From JAYELX01 sp964544065 (GTDB lineage: Bacteria; Chloroflexota; Anaerolineae; Anaerolineales; UBA11858), in assembly GCA_964544065.1 (NCBI GenBank), contig CAZJBA010000035.1, positions 1 through 21,264 on the forward strand: a stretch of 21,264 bases of DNA, written 5' to 3'. Of this stretch, positions 6,544 through 13,494 are shown one piece after another. Below the pieces are notes generated by a model that saw nothing but the letters and a program-made list of their open reading frames with translations, made no database searches and was not told the DNA's origin. The position numbers and the translations under genes are program-made. How positions within the stretch are numbered: position 1 is the stretch's first letter; each line of letters starts with the position of its first letter.

Positions 6544-7461
6544 TCAGTCAACCAACATGCTTCTAAGCTTCTGTGGATAACCCTGTTGATAAAGTGTATA
6601 AAACCGCTCCAACGATGTGGATATGTCCGGTGGTGTTGCGTCTAAATCGTGGATAAGTTTGTCGATTTTGAGCGTAAGCTGTGGAGAACGCGTCGCACCC
6701 AGGCCGGCATCCCGCACGGAGGTTGGTGCGATCAGAGCAGGGTCAAAGCCAAATTTACGGGCAATGGCAACGCCAAAATCATATTTGCTCAAGCAAGACG
6801 GGTTGACGACGTGGTAAAGCCCTTGAAGCTCTTTTTGCAGCATGTGCATAAAGACCTGGGCCAAGTCGTTGGTCAGCAAGGGGCAAAAGTTCACGTCGGT
6901 GAAGCCCATGATTCGATTTCCGGCTTGCAAGTTGTTGAAGAAAAACTCGGCCAAACTGCGTTCCCCGCTCAGGCTCCAACCAAACAGGTTGACCCGGGCG
7001 ACAATCGCGTCGGGATCAGCTTCTAGAACCGCTCTCTCCCCTTGGAGCTTGGTGCGGGCATACAGATTGACCGGGTTGGGAGCATCTTCCTCGGTGTAGC
7101 CGCCGCGGTGACCGTCAAACACAGCATCGGTGGAAACATGCAACAAACGCGCTCCGCCCTTCCGACATCGGGATGCCAGAACGCGGGGGAGTCCGGTATT
7201 CAGTTCCCAGGCCAGATCCGGGTTTTGTTCGCAGGCTTCCAGATTGGCCAGGGCGGCACAGTGAATCACCCAATCAGGTTGAGCTTGGTCGAGCACCCGA
7301 TCCACCGCGCCAGATTCCAACAAATCGGCCTGCAAGACGGTGAAAGCATCGGTGTTCAACTGACGGGTGTTGACGACGCCGAAAACTGTGTGTCCTCGAG
7401 CAGCTTCCAAAGCGAGATTGACTCCCAGCAAACCGCTGGCGCCGGTAATCAGAATGCGCAT
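6544..7461 (-). CDS. RmlD-like NAD(P)-dependent sugar reductase (SDR)
   Basis: Extended short-chain dehydrogenase of 305 residues resembling dTDP-4-dehydrorhamnose reductase. The Rossmann motif GASGLLG (7-13), the catalytic HVSTDAVFDG stretch (108-117) and YARTK (134-138) are intact. VNLFGWS and the C-terminal substrate region fit RmlD-type proteins. No cupin domain is fused, unlike WbjC/CapF. Located between the PseB-like dehydratase and the NeuB-like synthase, it is well placed to reduce the 4-keto-6-deoxy sugar made by the former. That pairing is inference; a role on a dTDP sugar is possible, but no RmlA, RmlB or RmlC homologue is in the window. Confidence 0.87.
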   Translation of the reverse strand: MRILITGASGLLGVNLALEAARGHTVFGVVNTRQLNTDAFTVLQADLLESGAVDRVLDQAQPDWVIHCAALANLEACEQNPDLAWELNTGLPRVLASRCRKGGARLLHVSTDAVFDGHRGGYTEEDAPNPVNLYARTKLQGERAVLEADPDAIVARVNLFGWSLSGERSLAEFFFNNLQAGNRIMGFTDVNFCPLLTNDLAQVFMHMLQKELQGLYHVVNPSCLSKYDFGVAIARKFGFDPALIAPTSVRDAGLGATRSPQLTLKIDKLIHDLDATPPDISTSLERFYTLYQQGYPQKLRSMLVD

Positions 7462-7512
7462 GAATTCATTCCTGTAAGCTTGTCTTCATTTCGTGCCCAA
7501 TCGAGCAAACCA

Positions 7513-7518
7513 AGTATA
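7513..7518 (-). promoter_or_regulatory. Possible -10 box ahead of the RmlD-like gene
   Basis: TATACT on the minus strand, about 50 bp before the RmlD-like start, inside the 113-bp spacer that is one of the larger gaps in the run. No good -35 element is seen, so this is only a candidate internal promoter. Confidence 0.25.
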
Positions 7519-7574
7519 CAGGATTTCCGGCTAAAGGAGGAACCACATCAAGCCATCCCGGCGAATCGCAACGA

Positions 7575-8585
7575 TCAGGTCAGCTTGCCTTGCGCAAAGG
7601 CCTCTTCAAAAGGGGCGATGATCTCGCGGATCTGCTCCACGTCAAGCCACGCTGGATTTTCGGCGCTGTAGTAGCGAAAACCGTCGTCTACTTTTGGACC
7701 TTTCTCGTGCCACTTACCGCCAAACCAAAAGGCCTCTACCGGCTGGACGACAAACATGTTTTCCATCTCAATGGTCGAGCGAGACTCATCACGAGAAATC
7801 AAGATTTCGTGCAGCTTCTCGCCGGGGCGGATGCCGATGTAATCAAACTCGGCCTCGGGAGCGACTGCTCTGGCCAAGTCCATCACTTTCATGCTGGGTA
7901 TCTTGGGGACGAAGACTTCCCCGCCTTGCATTTCGGCGATGCGATCGATCACAAATTGAACGGCCTGCTCCAGGGAGAGCCAAAAGCGGGTCATGCGTTT
8001 GTCCGTAATCGTCAAGTTGCCGCCGTTTTTACGCTGGCGCAGAAACACGGGCACAACGCTGCCGCGGCTGCCCACAACGTTGCCATAACGAACACAACTG
8101 AGACGCGTGGCCCGCCCCCCGGCGTAGGCGTTGCTCTGAATGATCAATTTTTCGGCAGCCAACTTGGTGGCGCCATACAAATTGACCGGGTTGACGGCTT
8201 TATCCGTGCTCAGGCCGAGCACCTTTTCGACGCCGGTATCCAGGGCCGCGTCGACGACGTTGCTGCTGCCGAGAATATTGGTCTTGACGGCCTCCATGGG
8301 ATTGTATTCACAGGCGGGTACCTGCTTGAGCGCGGCAGCGTGGACAACAATGTTGACGCCCCGCATCGCTCGCTTCAAACGGGGTAAATCGCGCACATCA
8401 CCAATAAAGTAGCGCAAATTGGGATGGTCGAAACCGGCGGCGCGCATCTCATGCTGTTTGAGTTCATCGCGGCTGTAAACAATGGTTTTAGCGGGATGAT
8501 ATTTCTCCAGCATCATGCGGATAAAAGTTTTTCCAAAAGAACCGGTTCCACCGGTGACAAGAATAACCTGCTCGTTCCAATTCAT
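7575..8585 (-). CDS. PseB-like UDP-N-acetylglucosamine 4,6-dehydratase
   Basis: SDR-family dehydratase of 336 residues close to PseB/FlaA1 and CapE, which convert UDP-GlcNAc to a UDP-4-keto-6-deoxy-HexNAc, in PseB with C5 inversion. Seen are TGGTGSFGK (11-19), YSRDELKQ (37-44), HAAALKQVPACEYNP (82-96), STDKAVNPVNLYGATK (126-141) with the active-site Asp/Lys and YXXXK residues, and GIRPGEKLHE (251-260). Length matches soluble PseB, and there are no membrane helices as in CapD/PglF. A GGAG site precedes the ATG. It should supply the first intermediate for the RmlD-like and NeuB-like enzymes downstream. Confidence 0.92.
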   Translation of the reverse strand: MNWNEQVILVTGGTGSFGKTFIRMMLEKYHPAKTIVYSRDELKQHEMRAAGFDHPNLRYFIGDVRDLPRLKRAMRGVNIVVHAAALKQVPACEYNPMEAVKTNILGSSNVVDAALDTGVEKVLGLSTDKAVNPVNLYGATKLAAEKLIIQSNAYAGGRATRLSCVRYGNVVGSRGSVVPVFLRQRKNGGNLTITDKRMTRFWLSLEQAVQFVIDRIAEMQGGEVFVPKIPSMKVMDLARAVAPEAEFDYIGIRPGEKLHEILISRDESRSTIEMENMFVVQPVEAFWFGGKWHEKGPKVDDGFRYYSAENPAWLDVEQIREIIAPFEEAFAQGKLT

Positions 8586-8616
8586 GTAGCACTCCAGATG
8601 ATAAACCTACGTGATC

Positions 8617-9489
8617 CTATTCTTTGTAGATCACAACCAAGGGATACTGACCTTTTTCGCCAAAGAAATAGGGAAAACGATCTTCTAGCCAAAATAAAAA
8701 CCGCAGCAAGAGACGTCCCCCGAAGCCATCGTGTACAAACGTACGCAAGTGTTTGACGCTGACACTGCGCCAGACATAAAGTTCGAAGGGCATCAAGGGG
8801 GCAAGCTGCTGTTTAAGCCAATCGGCGCCATATTTGCGCACAAAGGTGCTTTTTTGCTTTTTCTTTCGTTCGGACTTTTTCTTTTTTGGCTTGGCCGGAT
8901 GTTCGGGCGGTTCCCAGCCGAAAATTCGGCGCAAAATCCCAATGAGTCGGTTGGTCCAGCGCATGGGGCGTAACAACAACCTGGGGATCAACGCTTTGCC
9001 CCAACCATTAACCACCACCGCTTGGCTGCCGGATGCCAAGACCCGATACAGTTCTTGGTAGGCGCGGACATGGTCACCCGGCGGAAGGTGATGGATAGTA
9101 TGCAACGAAACGACGCCTTCGAAGACACCCCGTTTGAAAGGCAAATTGGCAATATCGGCAACCACACACAATCCGTGATCGCCGGTTCGCTCACGAGCAT
9201 CTTTCAAGGCTACGTGAGAAATATCGGCGCAAACCCGGTATTGATAGCCTTCTGAGTAGGTCAAATATTCGGGGTATTGAATCGGGCCGGAACCGGCATC
9301 TAGCAAATAGCGCCCCTGGGGTTGCAAATGGCGTCTCACCCGCAAGTGGCAACGATGGATATACTCGCGCGAGACAGGCCGCAAATCCTCGTAGCGGGCA
9401 TTCTGATAAACACCCTCACTGACCTGCTGCCAGCCGACCTGATCATAAAATTCGCGCACCTGTTGTTTAATTTCTGTATCTATCGCCAT
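8617..9489 (-). CDS. Class I SAM-dependent methyltransferase with Lys-rich insert
   Basis: Protein of 290 residues with a Rossmann methyltransferase core. Motif I is LLDAGSGP (62-69), the second acidic position lies in CADISHVAL (87-95), then ADIANLPFKRGVFEGVVSLHTIHHL (about 111-135, Methyltransf_11-like). Residues 198-213 are a lysine/arginine-rich insert between core and C-terminal part, encoded by A-rich DNA that contains a possible slippery heptamer (8881-8887). It probably methylates a sugar or a lipid-linked glycan, since it sits between glycosyltransferase and sugar-nucleotide genes; the acceptor is unknown. AGGA lies a few bases before the ATG. Confidence 0.85.
   Translation of the reverse strand: MAIDTEIKQQVREFYDQVGWQQVSEGVYQNARYEDLRPVSREYIHRCHLRVRRHLQPQGRYLLDAGSGPIQYPEYLTYSEGYQYRVCADISHVALKDARERTGDHGLCVVADIANLPFKRGVFEGVVSLHTIHHLPPGDHVRAYQELYRVLASGSQAVVVNGWGKALIPRLLLRPMRWTNRLIGILRRIFGWEPPEHPAKPKKKKSERKKKQKSTFVRKYGADWLKQQLAPLMPFELYVWRSVSVKHLRTFVHDGFGGRLLLRFLFWLEDRFPYFFGEKGQYPLVVIYKE
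8881..8887 (-). other. Slippery heptamer A AAA AAG in the methyltransferase gene
   Basis: On the minus strand the codons CCA AAA AAG (residues 201-203) contain A_AAA_AAG in the exact zero frame used by dnaX-type -1 frameshifting. A shift would give a product ending at the stop at 8813, about 25 residues later. No strong downstream stimulatory hairpin was identified. Confidence 0.3.
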
Positions 9490-9512
9490 TATTCCTATTC
9501 ATCGGACACTTT

Positions 9513-9617
9513 CACGGAAAAGATTTTTCTGGACACGGAATTAACGGATTTTCACGGAACTTTTTGATGGCTCCAACAATAGATCCGTGTCGTTCCGTGT
9601 TTTCCGTGTACTAATCA
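9513..9617. repeat. Nested ACACGGA palindromic repeat, copy 1
   Basis: Three nested inverted pairs are visible: CACGGAAAA (9513-9521) with TTTTCCGTG (9600-9608), ACACGGAA (9533-9540) with TTCCGTGT (9593-9600), and CACGGA (9553-9558) with TCCGTG (9584-9589). The left-hand units are spaced about 20 bp apart. Its right end (9603-9617) is the exact reverse complement of 16265-16279, so both belong to one family. It fills most of the 154-bp gap between two minus-strand genes and could form a long hairpin in the transcript. Confidence 0.75.
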
Positions 9618-9643
9618 AAAATTGTTTGGAAACTGCCTGACAG

Positions 9644-11245
9644 CTACTCATTGTCTTTCCACTGAATCGGTTCGCCGGTCAAATAATCAAACGTATCGCC
9701 AAACGTTCGCATGCCCTCGTCGGATAAAACCTGCTCCAACGACCATCGCTCGACGTCGTCCCAGAAATATTGGACATGCCAGGGATAAGGCTGGGGATAT
9801 TGAAAGAAAAAGCGATAAGCATAGGTCCAGGCCAATTCGACTTTTTGTCGGGAGGGAGCGTAGTTGTCAGGATTTTCCAAGGCCTGGGAGAGAATCCCGT
9901 AAAAGGAATCCCAGGAATCGGGGTCGAGGGTGAATCCTTTGTCACGGTAGTGAGTCTGACCCGTGACGATGACGGGCAAACCGCTCATCGCCATTTCCAT
10001 CCCCAAGGTGGTAGTAAAGACCAAGCCCACATCGGCAATTTCAACCAAATCGTAGGCGTTTACCTCGGCGTCAGCGGGGAGCAGATGAACATGCTCAGGC
10101 AAATTCGGAAATCTTTCCAACAAAATATCATAAACCGCCGGGCCCCAGCCAATTTGTTCGCCGGGATGGGTTTTGATCACCAGTTGGACATCATCGCGCC
10201 GGATGAAATACTCGATCGTGCGCCAAAGCCATTCGGTCATGCTGTCGCTGAACAATTGGCGCCCCAGGGTCAGGCTGTCACCGAGCACGTTGGTGGGCAG
10301 CATCACCAGGGGACGGGAATCCAGCCCCAACGTTTGGCGTACCTGCTCCGCGCCCTGGGAGGGGGTCTTCTGCCAACGGCGAGAGAAATTTTCCCACAAA
10401 CCGCCGCCCTGCCGCACCGAGAAGAACTCCTTGACTTGTTCCCATTCGGATTCCGTCAGCGGTTCGTCTTGGTATGCGTTCCAAAGATCGCCGGTGTCCT
10501 GACGCATGACATCATCGTTTTGCGCCAGCCACAAGCGATCGCTCTGTTCGCCAAATTCGAACGTCATCACCGGAATCTGTAAATAACGAGCAACCCAATA
10601 GGTGATCCCAAACTCGAGGATGCTGCCATTGGGCAAAACGACCACATCGGGCTGTTCGCGCTGCAACAGTTCCAACATCACCCCGGCATGATGGCGGTTG
10701 CGCTCCAGGCGTAAACGATAAAGATCGCTATCGCGCTCTACGTCTTCGCGCAACATACTGTATTGGGTGTCGCGGAAAGCGGCCGCGTCCATTTTAGATT
10801 CTAACTCGGCGGGAAGATGGTCAACCTTTGAGGCTCCCAACAACGAAACCGCTTCCATCTGCTCCTGCACCGGCTCAAGGGCATTGCGCAGATATAAATT
10901 CTGGCGGCGCAAATCAAAACGAGAGATCGGCTTCTTCCAATGGGCGTAAGGCAAATAGGCCATGGTGACATCATGCCCCAGGGCGGATAAAGTCAAGCCC
11001 ATCAACGTGCTGTGCTCAAGCCAATATTTGAGCATCGTGAAGATGAAAACGCGTTTCGGCTTTTCTGTTTTTGCATCAGCACCCCTGGCCTGTTGCAGCC
11101 AAACGGGCAACATCTCCTGGAACTGATCCAGACGATAGCCGCCCACAGGCGGATCGCCGCCCTGGCGCAGATACCAAGCAAGTTCAGCCGCAAAGGGCAC
11201 ATTCCCCAGCAGGTTTTTCAAAGCTTCTCGCGTCTGCATAGCCAT
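9644..11245 (-). CDS. KpsC/KpsS-like GT-B glycosyltransferase (capsule-synthesis type)
   Basis: Protein of 533 residues. The C-terminal half has features of the capsule polysaccharide synthesis family (PF05159-like): LVIKTHPGE (about 355-363), VEIADVGLVFTTTLGMEMAMSGLPVIV (from about 401) and GQTHYRDKGFT (about 429-439). These mirror the KPHPD, STxGFEAL and PFYxxxGLT blocks of KpsC. The N-terminal half shows VFIFTMLKYWLEHSTLMGLTLSALGHDV, a plausible Rossmann start. No signal or membrane segment is evident. I chose ATG 11245 because it overlaps the exporter ATPase stop as TGATG and has a GGAAG site; ATG 11239 is an alternative, and the longer frame to 11314 only overlaps the ATPase. It may transfer a sugar to the glycan or its lipid base; the homology is distant. 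Confidence 0.7.
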   Translation of the reverse strand: MAMQTREALKNLLGNVPFAAELAWYLRQGGDPPVGGYRLDQFQEMLPVWLQQARGADAKTEKPKRVFIFTMLKYWLEHSTLMGLTLSALGHDVTMAYLPYAHWKKPISRFDLRRQNLYLRNALEPVQEQMEAVSLLGASKVDHLPAELESKMDAAAFRDTQYSMLREDVERDSDLYRLRLERNRHHAGVMLELLQREQPDVVVLPNGSILEFGITYWVARYLQIPVMTFEFGEQSDRLWLAQNDDVMRQDTGDLWNAYQDEPLTESEWEQVKEFFSVRQGGGLWENFSRRWQKTPSQGAEQVRQTLGLDSRPLVMLPTNVLGDSLTLGRQLFSDSMTEWLWRTIEYFIRRDDVQLVIKTHPGEQIGWGPAVYDILLERFPNLPEHVHLLPADAEVNAYDLVEIADVGLVFTTTLGMEMAMSGLPVIVTGQTHYRDKGFTLDPDSWDSFYGILSQALENPDNYAPSRQKVELAWTYAYRFFFQYPQPYPWHVQYFWDDVERWSLEQVLSDEGMRTFGDTFDYLTGEPIQWKDNE

Positions 11246-12531
11246 CACGCTTCCACAGGCTCGATTTGCCAATCCAGGCGGGGGCGCACCAACCCCATGC
11301 GCCGCTCGGACCACTGTTTGCCCGGTGCCCCGGTGCCATCGACGGTAAAGGCGATAGCGCGCTCATCTTGGAAATAACGCCTGACCCGGTAGGTACTGGC
11401 GTTCAGACCGACGGCATAGCGACCATCGTTGAAAAAGTCTTTTGGCACGATGCAACGGCTGATGTAATGGCCTTGAGGCCGAACGCCAAAACGCTCGTAT
11501 TGCTCCGGCTCGTCGGTGTCGAAGGAGGTGAACACAAACTCGCCGCGCATGCTCATCAAATACAGCCCGACGCGCAATCCTTTGATAGGGGCGTCCAAGA
11601 CGTATTCCACCTCCAAGGTGATCGAGTCGGTGGAGCGGACCACATCAGCGGAGTCACCATCAGGGTTGAGGACGCGTAAAGCAACGGGACGAAAAGGCGC
11701 TGCCGTAGCAGGGATTTCGTCTTCTCGCCAGACCCGTTCTCCGGTTTCAGAAAATCCCGACGCCAAATAATGGTCGACGGCTTCCGCCGAGGGAGCGCGA
11801 TAGACCAACTGCCCGTTATCGAGGAGGATCGCTTCTTCGGTCAAGCGCAGAATCGCCGACATGTCGTGACTGACGAACAAGACCGTGCGGCCTTCCCGAG
11901 CCACCGCGTCCATCTTGCCCAAACACTTGCGCTGAAATTCGGCATCGCCAACGGCCAAAACCTCGTCAACAACCAATATTTCGGGTTCAAGATGAGCGGC
12001 CACGGCAAAAGCCAGCCGCAAATACATCCCACTGGAGTAGCGTTTTACCGGCGTATCGATGAATTTCTCTACGCCGGAAAAATCGACGATTTCATCGAAT
12101 TTACGTTCAATCTCGGTTCGCTTCATCCCCAAGATGGCGCCGTTGAGATAGATATTCTCGCGCCCGGTCAGCTCGGGATGGAAGCCGGTACCGACTTCCA
12201 AGAGCGAGCCCACCCGGCCACGGATGGCGACCTCACCCTCCGTCGGCTCGGTGACTCGGGAAAGGACCTTGAGCAGCGTGCTCTTCCCGGCCCCATTCCG
12301 CCCGATCACGCCCAAGACTTGACCGCGTTCGACGTTAAACGAGACATCCCGCAGGGCCCAGATGGTGTCGTCGCGCTGCTCCCCTTGGGGAGCCAGGCCG
12401 CGGCGAATCCGTTTCAACGGCGAAGTCAGGGCGCCTTTTAGCGATTCCCGTAATGTACGGTAACGCTGCGGAGCGACACCGATGCGATATTGTTTTCCGA
12501 GTTGTTTGACTTCGATTGCAAGTTCTGACAT
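11245..12531 (-). CDS. wzt: Wzt-type ABC exporter ATPase with C-terminal carbohydrate-binding domain
   Basis: ATP-binding subunit of a polysaccharide exporter, 428 residues. Walker A is GRNGAGKS (77-84), the signature is the YSSGM form typical of the polysaccharide/teichoic acid exporter group (165-169), Walker B is ILVVDE (185-190) and the H-loop is SHD (221-223). RVGSLLEVGTGFHPELTGRENIYLNG (from about 106) is characteristic of the Wzt/TagH subfamily. Residues from about 280 form a beta-rich Wzt_C-like domain, which in known systems reads the terminal modification of the glycan. Starts at 12531 or 12534 (tandem ATG) are preferred; the longer frame invades the permease gene. Its stop overlaps the next start. 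Confidence 0.92.
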   Translation of the reverse strand: MSELAIEVKQLGKQYRIGVAPQRYRTLRESLKGALTSPLKRIRRGLAPQGEQRDDTIWALRDVSFNVERGQVLGVIGRNGAGKSTLLKVLSRVTEPTEGEVAIRGRVGSLLEVGTGFHPELTGRENIYLNGAILGMKRTEIERKFDEIVDFSGVEKFIDTPVKRYSSGMYLRLAFAVAAHLEPEILVVDEVLAVGDAEFQRKCLGKMDAVAREGRTVLFVSHDMSAILRLTEEAILLDNGQLVYRAPSAEAVDHYLASGFSETGERVWREDEIPATAAPFRPVALRVLNPDGDSADVVRSTDSITLEVEYVLDAPIKGLRVGLYLMSMRGEFVFTSFDTDEPEQYERFGVRPQGHYISRCIVPKDFFNDGRYAVGLNASTYRVRRYFQDERAIAFTVDGTGAPGKQWSERRMGLVRPRLDWQIEPVEA

Positions 12532-12542
12532 CATCAATACTG

Positions 12543-13397
12543 TTAAACCATATCCGCGAAGCTGCGTTCCATCCGGCGGAAGTAGAACAGACCGGAGATC
12601 AACACAACGATAGCCACAATCACAGAGATCAAGATCGTTGTCTGCGCCGAGGAGTCCAATGCCGTTCCCAACAGCGCCCACCGAAAACCCTGGACGACCC
12701 CGGCCATGGGATTAAGGGCATAGATAAATTGCCACTTCCCGGTGATGTATTGAGCCGAATAGGCCACCGGCGTGATGTACTTCCACACTTCGGTCAAGAA
12801 GGGCAGCACATAGGCCACATCGCGGTAATAAACATTCAAAGCCGAAAACCACAACCCCACGCCCAGGGCGGTCACCAGTGCCAACAAGAGGAAAAGAGGC
12901 AGATATAAAACGTTCAGGGTTATCGGAACTTGAAAATAGATCATCATACCGATCAAAATGACAAAGGCGACCAAGAAATCGACTAGGCCGCTTAAGATGG
13001 TAGAAACGGGGATGACCAAACGGGGAAAATAAATCTTGGTGACCATGTTGCGGTTGGAGACCATCGAGCGCCCGGCGTCGTTCATCGCTTTGGAGAAAAG
13101 CTGCCAGGGCAAGAGAGCCACGTAGGTGAAGATGGAATAAGGGACTCCCTCGGAGTCGAGCTGCGCCAGGTTACCAAAGATCAGCGAGTAGATCACCATG
13201 GTGATGACCGGGCGAATCACAGCCCAGGCCACGCCGAGGACGGTCTGCTTGTAACGAACCTTGATGTCACGCCAGGTCAGAAAGAAGATTAGCTCGCGGT
13301 AGCGCCACAAGTCAGCAAGATTAAGCGCCGACCAGCCGCGCGAAGGCCGCAGGATGATCGTGTCCGGATCAGATTGCGTAAGGGAGGTTTCTGTCAT
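12543..13397 (-). CDS. wzm: Wzm-type ABC-2 polysaccharide export permease
   Basis: Membrane subunit of 284 residues with about six transmembrane segments. Hallmarks are LTWRDIKVRYKQTVLGVAWA (40-59), GRSMVSNRNMVTKIYFPR (about 109-126), NVYYRDV (188-194) and LNPMAGVVQGFRW (228-240). It forms the channel with the ATPase encoded 11 bp downstream and exports a lipid-linked glycan in an ATP-dependent way. No Shine-Dalgarno is evident, and a heptamer array (13405-13439) lies directly before the start. Confidence 0.93.
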   Translation of the reverse strand: MTETSLTQSDPDTIILRPSRGWSALNLADLWRYRELIFFLTWRDIKVRYKQTVLGVAWAVIRPVITMVIYSLIFGNLAQLDSEGVPYSIFTYVALLPWQLFSKAMNDAGRSMVSNRNMVTKIYFPRLVIPVSTILSGLVDFLVAFVILIGMMIYFQVPITLNVLYLPLFLLLALVTALGVGLWFSALNVYYRDVAYVLPFLTEVWKYITPVAYSAQYITGKWQFIYALNPMAGVVQGFRWALLGTALDSSAQTTILISVIVAIVVLISGLFYFRRMERSFADMV

Positions 13398-13404
13398 TGC
13401 TTAC

Positions 13405-13439
13405 AGTGGGTAGTGGGCGGTGGACAGTGAGTAGCGGGC
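13405..13439 (+). repeat. Heptamer tandem array, AGTGGGY type
   Basis: Five 7-bp units: AGTGGGT, AGTGGGC, GGTGGAC, AGTGAGT, AGCGGGC, then a partial AGT. The array occupies the spacer (13398-13494) between the Wzm and GDP-fucose-synthase-like genes. The unit differs in sequence from the GTGCGRN arrays near 5 kb but has the same length. Confidence 0.75.
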
Positions 13440-13494
13440 AGTTTGTCACATGCACTATCCGATCAACACTTCCGCGAACAAGGAAGGCAACAGG

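Noticed and set aside
7590..8387. Plus-strand open frame of 265 codons
   Set aside because: Antisense to the PseB-like gene and without recognisable domains.
9770..10582. Plus-strand open frame of 270 codons
   Set aside because: Antisense to the KpsC-like gene; no motif and no plausible ribosome binding site context.
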